From the NCBI GenBank assembly GCA_032622095.1, contig CP136062.1:201091959-201155958 (forward strand): a stretch of DNA of 64,000 nucleotides, written 5' to 3'. This DNA is from Siphonodentalium dalli. Its lineage: Eukaryota > Mollusca > Scaphopoda > Gadilida > Siphonodentaliidae. A model generated the notes under the pieces. It saw only the letters and a list, made by a program, of their open reading frames with translations. It was not told the DNA's origin and did no database searches. Of this stretch, positions 48,401 to 51,867 are shown piece after piece (within the stretch, counting starts at the first letter, position 1; the number at the start of each line of letters is the position of its first letter). Position numbers and translations under genes: made by a program.

Positions 48401-48448
48401 GAACATAACATGGATAAAATAAAGGATCTAACGAAAGATTACACATAG
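15613..48448 (+). CDS. CCNDBP1: Cyclin-D1-binding protein 1 (GCIP) homologue, complete, ten exons
   Basis: Joining 15613-15688, 26757-26819, 27401-27480, 30244-30325, 31776-31866, 33074-33144, 39831-39907, 41243-41566, 47858-47904 and 48340-48448 gives 1020 nt: 339 codons plus TAG. Every junction is GT-AG and in phase. Landmarks: NREAFWSRL (residues 38-46), SIEATKL, SVYYSLPPEEG (91-101), TGYVWQCAD, DNKLAADRH and NVVKDALNEINE, an acidic linker (189-208), a TEADKELISPC core, VDDLTLSLYPP (269-279) and a C-terminal helix ending IKDLTKDYT. These match human CCNDBP1 (360 residues) in order and spacing. In mammals it binds cyclin D1 and Grap2, is predominantly alpha-helical, and reduces CDK4-driven Rb phosphorylation and E2F output. 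That role is inferred here, not shown. No frameshift or stop was seen. Confidence 0.9.
16083..16997. mobile_element. TIR DNA element (GTGTCGGCGCACACG family) in CCNDBP1 intron 1
   Basis: The termini GTGTCGGCGCACACGATCCC and its inverted partner ending GTGTGTGCCGACAC extend into matching inner arms around 'ccggctgccggat'. TA dinucleotides flank both ends (16081-16082, 16998-16999). A tandem duplication inside repeats 'cagcgcacacgagtc...tatgcatgctatggtcactgtag' at about 16145 and 16399. Between the two lies a hairpin around CGGTATACCGCTCTTTAG (16283-16342) and a G24 run (16374-16397). No transposase is seen. Confidence 0.75.
17258..17778 (+). mobile_element. pearl/HINE-like repeat, AGCTCACC family, 5' portion
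   Basis: It begins with a hairpin-forming AGCTCACCTG...GGTGGAGCT, followed by a GTCC-rich stretch (CGTCCGTCGTCCGTCCGTC). Core repeats of about 150-160 bp follow, containing 'gggttcatatttggtgtgga', 'gttcccta', 'cacattcagatttgttcaaa' and 'cagggccacaactct'. This phrase pattern is common in bivalve genomes. Core repeats of the same type resume at about 20550-21216 after several nested insertions. Confidence 0.6.
17783..19329. mobile_element. 1.5-kb piggyBac-like TIR element
   Basis: The terminal CCCTTTGAACCC at the left and GGGTTCAAAGGG at the right are perfect inverted repeats flanked by TTAA (17779-17782 and 19330-19333). Internal modules recur ('ctccctggtaacggtt', 'gctaggcatctacc', 'gttcaaatggtgc(t/c)ac'). 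The 'gttgctaggca' module resembles part of the 4.5-kb element. Two small frames (18708-18956 +, 19059-19337 -) show no transposase motif, so this is a non-autonomous element. Confidence 0.8.
19334..19703. other. Intron 1 spacer without a recognised feature
   Basis: This is AT-rich intronic sequence between two mobile elements. No exon or complete element is recognised. Confidence 0.4.
19706..20119. mobile_element. Double-hairpin MITE, TA-flanked, copy A
   Basis: The inverted ends carry CCTGTCATTTGCAGAATGAG (left) and its complement finishing CTGCAAATGACAGACACAC (right), with TA at each border. Each end is itself a hairpin: GGTGAATTTAGTGATGCTAT against its own complement within about 100 bp. 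The companion copy is at 28718-29142. The ends and the TA duplication fit a Tc1/mariner-type MITE, but this is not certain. Confidence 0.7.
20216..20528 (-). mobile_element. piggyBac-like MITE, copy 3, with internal deletion
   Basis: Intact CCCTTTACCCAAC / GTTGGGTAAAGGG ends and perfect TTAA on both sides (20212-20215, 20529-20532). The first hairpin has lost part of its arm and the spacer between the hairpins is shortened, giving 313 bp instead of about 380. A direct repeat TTGCAGGCTTA lies just outside on both sides. Confidence 0.85.
20550..21216 (+). repeat. Core repeats of the AGCTCACC-type pearl/HINE family
   Basis: Roughly four diverged units carry 'tagtaattctta', 'atggggtcacc(a/t)ggt', 'ttcagatttgttc' and 'gccagggacataact'. 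They continue the array interrupted at 17778 by later insertions. Confidence 0.55.
21225..22387. mobile_element. hAT-like non-autonomous element with perfect 8-bp target duplication
   Basis: The terminal inverted repeats CAGTGTTCGCGCTG / CAGCGCGAACACTG are perfect and are bordered by GAGTTAAC at 21217-21224 and 22388-22395. This is the hAT pattern (CAG-start, 8-bp duplication). Subterminal clusters of TTTAGCCAAATGAAA-type words at both ends are likely transposase-binding repeats. The interior is non-coding, with a G26 run at 21501-21526. It sits in CCNDBP1 intron 1. Confidence 0.9.
22396..23719. other. Intron 1 sequence without a supported feature
   Basis: Small open frames on both strands at 22525-22746 overlap antisense to each other and lack domains. 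The phrase 'ggggtgacttgagaca' occurs near 22912 and 24083, hinting at a decayed repeat. Confidence 0.4.
23722..23917. mobile_element. Palindromic MITE (CRGTAATGCYCTAAATAATCGA family), copy 1
   Basis: Nearly the whole 196 bp is an inverted repeat, from CAGTAATGC at the left to GCATTACTG at the right, with TA on both sides (23720-23721, 23918-23919). The centre is the hairpin GAAAGCTCTC...GAGAGCTTTC. The second copy, at 31327-31540, is also TA-flanked. TA duplication and a CAG-type terminus fit the Tc1/mariner-pogo group. The 126-residue minus frame at 23575-23955 runs through this palindrome and is rejected as a gene. Confidence 0.8.
23920..24785. other. Intron 1 sequence without a supported feature
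   Basis: No exon, element boundary or RNA gene could be supported here. Confidence 0.35.
24790..24880 (+). repeat. Possible tRNA-derived SINE head (decayed)
   Basis: TAGCCGAGAGTACTGG resembles an A box of the TRGC..AGT.GG type. GGGGATCGTAACC, some 45 bp downstream, resembles a decayed B box (GGTTCGAATCC). A clean acceptor stem and anticodon arm could not be drawn, so an active tRNA gene is not claimed. A C19 run follows at 24958-24976. Confidence 0.35.
25334..25543. repeat. Seven perfect tandem copies of a 30-bp unit
   Basis: The unit starts ATGCTTTGTTCACATAGTAT and is repeated seven times without visible mismatch. Because 30 is a multiple of three and the unit has no stop in one frame on each strand, both strands read as ten-residue repeats (MLCSHSIGYC on +, ACSSLYYVNK on -). 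The array lies in CCNDBP1 intron 1. A recent minisatellite expansion explains it better than a gene. Confidence 0.9.
25560..26257. other. Intron 1 AT-rich sequence without a supported feature
   Basis: Only chance frames (25811-26044 +, 26117-26353 -) are seen. Confidence 0.4.
26266..26704. mobile_element. Decayed hAT-like MITE next to CCNDBP1 exon 2
   Basis: The left end CAGTGTTCACACTGGGCC and subterminal TTTTGGCCAA words resemble the hAT-like element at 21225. The right end CAGCGAGCACCTG is a degenerate inverse. The flanking octamers ATCGCGAT (26258-26265) and ATTACGAT (26705-26712) differ only by C-to-T and G-to-A changes, as expected from CpG decay of an 8-bp duplication. The element ends 52 bp before exon 2. 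Confidence 0.6.
26757..26819 (+). CDS. CCNDBP1: CCNDBP1 exon 2
   Basis: Acceptor TTTTTCAG, donor GTGAGT. The correct frame starts at 26759 and encodes GKSKRDNYSSINREAFWSRL. NRE-FW-RL is shared with the human protein. An ATG happens to begin the exon in another frame and gives an unrelated 109-residue frame running into the intron; that frame is rejected. The exon ends in phase 1. Confidence 0.85.
27401..27480 (+). CDS. CCNDBP1: CCNDBP1 exon 3
   Basis: Acceptor CTTCCAG, donor GTAAGT. It encodes the helix KMFDAISIEATKLCMACSK followed by PPYPTDK, matching the human EAAVTVSREATTL...LPLPSPQE region. The first two bases complete Gly47. The exon ends in phase 0. Confidence 0.9.
27587..28600. mobile_element. 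1.0-kb TIR element with 5-bp target duplication, CCNDBP1 intron 3
   Basis: The terminal CAACCCTGATAATTAG and the inverse of CTAATAATCAGGGTTG agree at 15 of 16 positions and are bordered by GACAT on both sides (27582-27586, 28601-28605). Hairpins occur near both ends (CCTAGG-based at about 27612-27660, CCTCGGCTA/TAGCCGAGG at about 28510-28535). No transposase is seen. The superfamily is unresolved. Confidence 0.65.
28718..29142. mobile_element. Double-hairpin MITE, TA-flanked, copy B, CCNDBP1 intron 3
   Basis: Same structure as 19706-20119: GTGTGTCTGTCGTTTGCAG at the left and GGCAAATGACTGGCAC-type sequence at the right, with a hairpin at each end built on GGTGAATTTAGTGACGCTAT. TA lies at 28716-28717 and 29143-29144. 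The small plus-strand frame at 28627-28881 is repeat sequence. Confidence 0.7.
29821..30204 (+). mobile_element. piggyBac-like MITE, copy 4, ending 39 bp before CCNDBP1 exon 4
   Basis: Complete inverted ends (CCCTTTACCCAAC / GTTGGGTAAAGGG), both hairpins and perfect TTAA duplications at 29817-29820 and 30205-30208. The intron's branch point and pyrimidine tract must lie in the 35 bases left between the right TTAA and exon 4, or inside the element. Confidence 0.9.
30244..30325 (+). CDS. CCNDBP1: CCNDBP1 exon 4
   Basis: Acceptor TTTCAG after a T-rich tract, donor GTACTG. It encodes ELSPMIDTAQKTALALTSVY followed by YSLPPEE, matching the human AAIKAFIAVYYLLPKDQG helix. The exon ends in phase 1. 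The open frame continues beyond the donor for 20 codons, but the alignment to exon 5 requires splicing here. Confidence 0.9.
30410..30993 (+). mobile_element. HINE-type element, ATACCCCC family, CCNDBP1 intron 4
   Basis: It starts ATACCCCCCGCAACGAGAGT, then a GTCC/GTCG cluster (30438-30468). Two core units follow, carrying 'ttgtccgagcttttattcctacattttt' or similar. It ends with GGGGGGTAT, a perfect hairpin GTCCCATTGGGAC and the terminus CACCTCTAGTT. The terminal structure is the same as at 9672-10777. Confidence 0.75.
31327..31540. mobile_element. Palindromic MITE (CRGTAATGCYCTAAATAATCGA family), copy 2, CCNDBP1 intron 4
   Basis: The ends are CGGTAATGCCC and an imperfect inverse, GGACATTACCG, with TA on both sides (31325-31326, 31541-31542). 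The arms match almost throughout and meet at GAAAGCTCTCACTGAGAGC. It is the partner of 23722-23917. Confidence 0.85.
31776..31866 (+). CDS. CCNDBP1: CCNDBP1 exon 5
   Basis: Acceptor TTTTCATAG, donor GTGAGT. Read with the G from exon 4, it encodes GILVCKSTQDGVLELLNSL and RTLVVSLGESVG, matching the human segment with VDGMAQLMEVL. Another frame through the exon is open but does not align. The exon ends in phase 2. Confidence 0.85.
31867..33073 (+). other. CCNDBP1 intron 5
   Basis: AT-rich intron without a complete mobile element. A short remnant of an ATACCCCC-type element with reverse GTCC words (GGACGGATGGACAGACAG) lies at about 32488-32530. Confidence 0.6.
33074..33144 (+). CDS. CCNDBP1: CCNDBP1 exon 6
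   Basis: Acceptor TACTATAG, donor GTTAGT. It encodes STQQLQSTGYVWQCADLFP and TLPQ, corresponding to human ISYNSVWVACQQMPQIPR. The G left at the end plus AC from exon 7 makes Asp. Confidence 0.88.
33292..35941 (+). mobile_element. 2.65-kb HINE/pearl element, copy 1, CCNDBP1 intron 6
   Basis: The 5' end folds (TATGTTTACCCATACC facing GTATGGTAAACATA) and is followed by GTCC then GTCT tetranucleotides (33357-33403). Three core units of about 150 bp follow ('ataactcraa', 'tctgatcagaaccaaatttggtat', 'gagttatggccctttttc'). Longer non-coding sequence then runs to GGTATGGGTTAAACAT (inverse of the 5' end), the hairpin GCCGATCGTGATCGGC and the terminus CTCTCGTT. The partner is at 43141-45787. The 124-residue frame at 34862-35236 is not conserved as a frame in the partner copy, so it is not called. 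Confidence 0.75.
35942..36736. other. CCNDBP1 intron 6 sequence without a supported element
   Basis: No exon or complete element is seen. TAGCTCAGTCGGGCAGGC at about 36254 resembles a tRNA A box but lacks a partner B box. Confidence 0.4.
36737..37684. mobile_element. TIR element GGTTACACTGGTGTAAA with nested Kolobok-like MITE
   Basis: The left GGTTACACTGGTGTAAAT and right ATTTACACTAGTGTAACC are inverted with one mismatch. TATA lies on both borders (36733-36736, 37685-37688). About half of its 948 bp is the insertion at 37019-37513. No coding capacity is seen. Confidence 0.65.
37019..37513 (+). mobile_element. Kolobok/T2-like MITE (AAGGYACG family), complete
   Basis: TTAA (37015-37018) AGATACGGTTGGCC at the left and GGCCTCACGTGCCT TTAA (37514-37517) at the right form imperfect inverted ends with the TTAA duplication. 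An internal inverted block GGCGGTGGGTATCC/TTTCCACCCGTC lies near the left end. The same element is present at 58544-59029 and truncated at 13720-14046. Confidence 0.8.
37840..38460 (+). repeat. HINE-like core repeats in CCNDBP1 intron 6
   Basis: Units of about 150-160 bp carry 'gattattttggttt', 'gataactttagat', 'ttcaaatttggtatat' and 'gaaaatacagrtcaagtt'. They are the same family as the array at 48980-49900. One unit contains a foreign 30-bp patch at 38192-38221 (see findings). The frames at 37828-38151 and 37859-38080 are repeat sequence. Confidence 0.6.
38461..39114. other. CCNDBP1 intron 6 sequence, no supported feature
   Basis: AT-rich, with no recognised element. Confidence 0.4.
39140..39304 (+). 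mobile_element. Diverged piggyBac-like half-element (right half)
   Basis: The hairpin stem word CAGTGCATTCTCTTATATA is a variant of the piggyBac-like MITE stem, followed by GCAGAATCTTTAATGCTGC and an end GTGAAAGTG next to TTAA (39305-39308). The left terminus is absent. Confidence 0.55.
39511..39700 (-). mobile_element. Diverged piggyBac-like half-element (left half), head-to-head with 39140-39304
   Basis: CACCCTTTCATGACGGGAGC, then GCAGCATTAAAAATCCTGTG and the same stem word lead into a hairpin with TGTGAGTCTCCCATAGAGAG. It is the inverse of the neighbouring half-element. The inner end fades out near 'gcacagggttttcgc'. Confidence 0.5.
39831..39907 (+). CDS. CCNDBP1: CCNDBP1 exon 7
   Basis: Acceptor ATGCTCAG, donor GTAATT. 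It encodes DNKLAADRHLHQNFNVVKD followed by ALNEINE, very close to human DNKAAALLMLTKNVDFVKDAHEEMEQ in pattern. This is one of the two clearest family signatures. The exon ends in phase 0. Confidence 0.92.
40022..40265 (+). repeat. GC-rich tandem repeat (about 38- and 58-bp units) in CCNDBP1 intron 7
   Basis: Five units begin ACCATTATGAAGCCTGTGCC and contain CACCCCCTGCCCCGGGGTAC. The first two carry an extra 20-bp tail (ACTAAAAAGT or AATAATAAGT type), so unit length alternates between 58 and 38 bp. The open frames through it (HYEACASPPAPGY) are repeat products. Confidence 0.85.
40425..41160 (+). repeat. HINE-like core repeats in CCNDBP1 intron 7
   Basis: It opens with TATACCCGGCCGGAAAG and then has four core units of about 145-170 bp with 'aagatttttggtatgtgagttcacaa', 'cccgg' and 'gttacagccctttgat'. 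No 3' hairpin terminus was identified before exon 8. The small frames at 40370-41276 run through the repeats and are not genes. Confidence 0.55.
41243..41566 (+). CDS. CCNDBP1: CCNDBP1 exon 8 (largest exon)
   Basis: Acceptor TTATTAG, donor GTTAGT; 108 codons, phase 0 at both ends. It carries the acidic linker (many D and G, residues 189-208), WTEADKELISPCCGLIKVTK, KELDTVVEHCDKFGAVVDD and LTLSLYPPTKYCTIREE. The human counterpart reads YWSEDDQELIIPCLALVRAS and SVDDLALSIYPP. It is the strongest single piece of homology in the window. Confidence 0.95.
41567..41958 (+). other. Start of CCNDBP1 intron 8
   Basis: It contains a remnant core unit ('ggatgataactttagtgttcg', 41645-41775) of the HINE-like type, otherwise unremarkable. 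Confidence 0.45.
41959..43127 (+). mobile_element. HINE/pearl element, ACTCGAC family, complete, CCNDBP1 intron 8
   Basis: It starts TAGTCGACTTATGGTTTGAC then GAGGGACGGT. Six core units of about 161 bp follow, with starts near 42173, 42334, 42495, 42657, 42817 and 42978. Each has 'gataactsaatcaaatatt', 'atatttgatatatgagtctc', 'tatctcggacga' and 'ggagttatgggcct'. It ends with AAAAAACTCGAC, the hairpin CATCTTAGATG and the terminus ACCCCTTGTT. It is non-coding. Confidence 0.8.
43141..45787 (+). mobile_element. 2.65-kb HINE/pearl element, copy 2, CCNDBP1 intron 8
   Basis: The 5' fold is TATGTGTACCCATACC/GTATGGTACACATA. GTCC words follow, then sequence matching copy 1 from 'gtttacaatgacacacccctcacct' to the 3' subterminal repeat, the hairpin GCCGATCGTGATCGGC and CTCTCGTT. 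It lacks the tandem ACCAAATTTGG core units of copy 1 and carries a hAT-like insertion at 44362-44739. It begins 13 bp after the end of the preceding HINE element. Confidence 0.75.
44362..44739. mobile_element. hAT-like MITE with perfect TSD and verified empty site
   Basis: The inverted ends CAGGGGCGCCGGAAG / CTTCCGGCGCCCCTG are perfect and are flanked by TTTCAAAT at 44354-44361 and 44740-44747 (8 bp). In the sister HINE copy the same place (35298-35305) is uninterrupted TTTCCAAT followed by GATCAGCTTAGAA. The insertion therefore postdates the duplication. The interior is GC-rich at the ends ('agggcag' words) and non-coding. Confidence 0.92.
45788..46293. other. CCNDBP1 intron 8 spacer
   Basis: No recognised element between the HINE copies and no exon-like signal. 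Confidence 0.4.
46294..47685 (-). mobile_element. HINE/pearl element, ACTCGAC family, minus orientation, CCNDBP1 intron 8
   Basis: Read on the minus strand it begins TAGTCGAGTTTTTTTCC, with CAAAACTCGAC opposite, then 'gtttgagggacggtgggcgg'. It has about seven core units spaced near 160 bp (positions of AAGTTATCGCGCTAAC-type words: 46431, 46591, 46754, 46964, 47126, 47287, 47447). It ends with the hairpin GCATCTCTGATGC and CCACCTCTTGT. It is inverted relative to 41959-43127 in the same intron. Confidence 0.75.
47858..47904 (+). CDS. CCNDBP1: CCNDBP1 exon 9
   Basis: Acceptor TTTTTTCAG, donor GTAAGT. A 47-nt exon encoding AENLSSLNTVTLNAI and ending in phase 2. It corresponds to the human segment NSAKLVSVLKKALEITKAS. 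Short, but supported by phase and by joining exon 8 to exon 10. Confidence 0.8.
48340..48448 (+). CDS. CCNDBP1: CCNDBP1 exon 10 (stop codon)
   Basis: Acceptor TCCTTTCAG. It encodes HSHISTEDDQKWIDFLHKA and TEHNMDKIKDLTKDYT, then TAG at 48446-48448. Human has ASHVTPQPEDSWIPLLINAIDHCMNRIKELT in the same place. The match extends almost to the C-terminus, so the 3' end is secure. Confidence 0.92.
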
Positions 48449-48454
48449 AATAAA
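48449..48454 (+). promoter_or_regulatory. Poly(A) signal AATAAA directly after the CCNDBP1 stop
   Basis: AATAAA begins at the first base after TAG. If used, the 3' UTR would be only some tens of bases. I saw no further AATAAA in the next few hundred bases. Confidence 0.5.
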
Positions 48455-48483
48455 GAATTCTTATTTTTTTTAAAAGAGTTTAT

Positions 48484-48540
48484 TGTTAACCCTTTAATAC
48501 CTGAGTATTTATTGTTAACCCTTTAATACCTGAGTATTCC
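48484..48540. repeat. Short tandem duplication downstream of CCNDBP1
   Basis: TATTGTTAACCCTTTAATAC with CTGAG is present twice in succession. The TTAACCCTTT word resembles the piggyBac-like termini. Confidence 0.7.
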
Positions 48541-48689
48541 CTGATGGGTAGTTACTTGATTCCCATTAATTGCTCAGACGTTCAGCTAATAAGTTCAACT
48601 GACACCATGATTTTAAGTTCAACAGACAGCATGGTAGCTGAATATGCCAGCAAATTACATCACTACAAATGAATCCATAGGGTTTTTAT

Positions 48690-49930
48690 ATGATGCCCGT
48701 TTTTATATGCCCGTTTTTAAAAAAACAGAATGTATTATGTTATTGGTTCGTCCGTCTGTCTCTACGAATGGTATGTTCTGGGACTTTTTTCTGGCTCATG
48801 AGCCTTTTTTAATTTAATATATATTGTCTCACAAACATGTTAAAATTGGATTCAGACCAAATTCCCAATACCCCATGGACGCTCTTGGACAGAATCCTTA
48901 TTGTTGTGAGACTTTCAAAAAGTCCCATAATATGGTTGGTCAATTTTTAATTGTTCCCCAAGTTGTCAGGAGTTATGATCCTTTTTGGACTTAGAATGCG
49001 CCATTTTTCAGGGGTTTTTGGTTTATTGGTGATAACATCAGTTTTGGATCTTCAGTCACCTTGAAACTTGGTATTTTGTGGTTTAGTCCCAGAAAAGTCA
49101 GTTCATACAAACACAATATGGAAGTCCCATAACTCTTGTGGAAGGTCCCACAAACTGGAAGTCCCACAACTACCATTTCATCTGTACGTTCGCCTTTTTT
49201 CGTTTCCGGATGATAACTTTAGTAAGTCTGAACTGAATGGAATGAAATTTGATGTGTGTGTTTATTAGCACAAAATACAGGTCAAGTTCGAATTTGGGTT
49301 CCGCCCGTCAATTTTCACCAAAGTTACGGCCATTTCTGTTAGAATTTGTACTCAATTTTCGTTTCCGGATGATAACTTTAGTAAGTCTAAACTGAATGGA
49401 ATGAAATTTTGTATGTAAGTTTACTAACCAAAATTACAAGACAAGTTCGAATTTGGGTTCCGCCTGCCAATGTTTGCCAGAGTTATGGTCCTTGTCTACT
49501 TAGAATTTGCCAATTATTTTGGTTTCCAGATGATAACTTTAGTTTAATTGTCTGATTGTTTTAAAATTTTGTATGTAGATTTGCCACATGAAAATACAGG
49601 TCAAGTTTGAATTTGGATTCGGTCCGCCCCATTTTTGCCAGAGTCCTTACTGACTTAGAATTTGCCGATTATTATTTTTCCCGGTGATAATAATCTTGAT
49701 TGTTTTCAAATTTGGTATATGGATTACTCATATGAAAATATAGGTCAAGTTAGAATTTGGGTTCCGCCCAACTATTTTAACTGGAGTTATGGCCTTGTTG
49801 ACTTAGAATTTGACGATAATTTTGGTTTCCAGCTGATAGCTAGTTATCTGGGTTTTTTTCAAATTTGGCATATGGATTACTCGTTATAGCCCTTTGTAAA
49901 AAAAATGCCACACCCTTGCTCTCTTGTTTT
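48690..49930 (+). mobile_element. pearl/HINE-like element with five core units
   Basis: After a GTCC/GTCT start (CGTCCGTCTGTCTC near 48751), core units of about 155-160 bp recur from 48980 to 49900. They carry 'ggtttccrgatgataacttta', 'ttcaaatttggtatatg', 'gaaaatacaggtcaagttcga' and 'gggttccgcccg'. The likely terminus is GCTCTCTTGTT at about 49928. A 3' hairpin is not obvious, so the border is less certain than for the other HINE elements. Confidence 0.55.
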
Positions 49931-50084
49931 CCACTTGTCATCTGCTTATATGATCTGAACATCCAAGCAAGTGAACACCCCAGATGAAGTGGTCCCATTA
50001 ATTTGCTATGATGTTGGCAGCTCCTGCTGACTGCTATGATGTTGGAAGGGCAAAATGATACTGTTAAGAATAGGTACCGTCTTT

Positions 50085-50650
50085 AGCTCAACTTTATAAA
50101 GTTTGAGCTATTGCCATGAATTTACTATGAATTTACTCTTTTCATGACTAAATCTTTTGGCACACCCTACAGACCACATCCCTCATCCGATCGTCATAAA
50201 ACTTTGTACTGAACTTTGGGGTGACCTCTAGATGGGAGCCATCGATTATTTCTAGAGGGTCTTCATTGGGGGGGGGGGGGTGTCCACCTTGGAATTTTCC
50301 AACTGGGCCTCTTGCACCTTCGACCAGTTTAAAATCCCAAGTTCGCGTTATACCAATTGTGCCCCCCACAAAGTTGTGGTTGAGACACCATTCCGCCACG
50401 TCCCTGCCAGCAGCCATCTTGGATTTTACTCTTGGCATGAATTAATCGTCCGGCATAATCTACAGGCCACATCCCTCATCCGATCGTCATCAAACTTCAT
50501 AAGGATCTTCGGGGTGAACTCTAGATGGGAGCTGATGATGTTTTCCGAAAAAAAATTTAAAACATGGCTGCCAGCGGCCATCTTGCATTATACTCTTTGG
50601 ATGACTAAATCCTTGGGACAACCTACAGGCCTCATCATTTGATGATAAAA
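50085..50650 (+). repeat. AGCTCA-hairpin repeat with two long units
   Basis: It starts with TTTAGCTCAACTTTATAAAG facing GTTTGAGCTA, like the family at 17258. Two units (about 50150-50440 and 50440-50640) share 'cctacagrccacatccctcatccgatcgtcat', 'tctagatgggagc' and 'gcagccatctt'. A G13 run at 50268-50280 breaks the open frames. No gene. Confidence 0.55.
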
Positions 50651-50699
50651 TGCATCCGTTTATACAAACAAAATGAATGCTTTTGACAAGTCATTATTA

Positions 50700-51057
50700 T
50701 TATGCCCCTGACCCCCTAGTGGTTTGTGGTATATAGCCGAGGGCTCCATCCGTCCTTCAAATGGCATGGTGATAGCACAGGTTGGGGGGAAAGGATACCC
50801 ACATACTACAGGCTTCGACCATTAATTTCTACTAGAGTTACGGCCCTTGTTTGATTTTGAAATTTGTAAATTTTGTGTCTGAAAGAACATTTCAGCTTGT
50901 AAATTGGACAAATCGTCGGGTTCTTTTTTGCTTTGGCACGGTGATAGCGCAGTTCGGGGGAGAAAGGATACCGACATTAATACAGGTTTCGTCCATTCAT
51001 TTTTATCAGTTACAGCCCTTGACCTTTGTTTGACTTGTGGAATTTCTGATTCTTGTG
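50700..51057 (+). repeat. Short HINE-like remnant (TATGCCCCTGACCCCCTAG family)
   Basis: Two diverged units contain 'ggcacggtgatagcgcag', 'ggggagaaaggatacc' and 'gttacagcccttgac'. No termini were resolved. Confidence 0.45.
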
Positions 51058-51059
51058 TC

Positions 51060-51385
51060 CTTAAGAAAATTGTTGCTAGTAACCGTTGCTAAGAAGAGCC
51101 TGTTGCAAATGACGCCACATGTGAAAATGAGCAGTAGCGTATAAGGAACATATATGCCAAGTTTCATGCTTTTATCGCCCTTTTCACAGTTGGTGTGTTT
51201 TCTACAACAAGCACTTGGACTAGCGGAAGGGCAAAATGTGACGAGAGCCAGTTTAGGGGGTAGGGTTATGTTTTTACAAAAAGCATGAAACTTGGCACAT
51301 ATGTTCCTTATACGCTACTGCTCATTTTCACATGTGGCGTCATTTGCAACAGGCTCTTCTTAGCAACGGTTGCTAGGCAACTACC
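51060..51385. repeat. Near-perfect inverted repeat at the 5' junction of long-TIR element copy 2
   Basis: An arm at about 51077-51186 is the inverse of about 51282-51380 (words 'gcctgttgcaaatgacgcc', 'atgtgaaaatgagcagtagcg', 'tataaggaacatat', 'gccaagtttcatgc'). A spacer of about 95 bp containing 'cagtttagggggtagggttatg' separates them. The second arm continues into the element; the first arm replaces its missing outer end. Confidence 0.85.
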
Positions 51386-51511
51386 CGGCATCGGATTAAT
51401 GCATATGACTGATATTATACCAGTCTGGGTGAACGTCGACTCTATATTTGAAATATAGTCTGGAGCTAATGTCGCCAAAACCATTTCTTTCAGCGAAGAG
51501 CTTCCCCAAAA

Positions 51512-51519
51512 TGACGTCA
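51512..51519. promoter_or_regulatory. Perfect CRE palindrome TGACGTCA
   Basis: It lies 26 bp upstream of the ATG of the cysteine-rich frame, within the 808-bp element. It is a candidate promoter element, by motif only. Confidence 0.4.
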
Positions 51520-51544
51520 CGGATTTTTTTAAATACATCGATGA

Positions 51545-51867
51545 TTGACAGGTGTCCCCACGTGTTATTTGTTGTGCTTCGCAATAACAAGGCCTGTGTC
51601 GCGACATAAACTTACAGAAGATAATATTTGTCGTGTGTGCGACTATTCTTTTTCGGGAGATGAACTCGCTGCATCAACGGGAAAGCTGCATCCGAGAGCA
51701 AAACATAAGGTCGTCATCAAAAATGATGCTTTAGAACTATTTAAAAGCATAAAATTAAGTCATTTCCTCTGTGTTTAACTTTCAGGATGACTTTTTTAGT
51801 TTTACGACAAATAATTTGATTTGCAAACCATGTTACAATAAAGTAAATCAAATACACGGACATGAGT
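51545..51867 (+). pseudogene. Cysteine-rich (CxxC...CxxC) two-exon coding remnant inside the 808-bp element
   Basis: The frame from 51545 contains DNICRVCDYSFSGDEL and KLHPRAKHK. A second block after a good acceptor (GTTTAACTTTCAG, ending 51785) reads DDFFSFTTNNLICKPCYNK and VNQIHGH, then a GTGAGT donor at 51866. A 77-bp intron with donor at 51710 keeps phase 0. Alternatively, the first frame runs on to 51778 (VVIKNDALELFKSIKL) and a shift separates the blocks. Paired CxxC knuckles around a helical segment recall zinc-binding N-termini of transposases and of RAG1-type proteins (LCRICG...FCHNC), but I do not assign a family. It is either the element's own truncated transposase 5' end or a captured host exon. 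Confidence 0.5.

Noticed and set aside
51545-51867. Calling the cysteine-rich remnant a RAG1 homologue
   Set aside because: Only the spacing of two CxxC pairs is reminiscent. The terminal repeats and 9-bp duplication do not fit RAG-type elements, and the evidence is too short for a family call.
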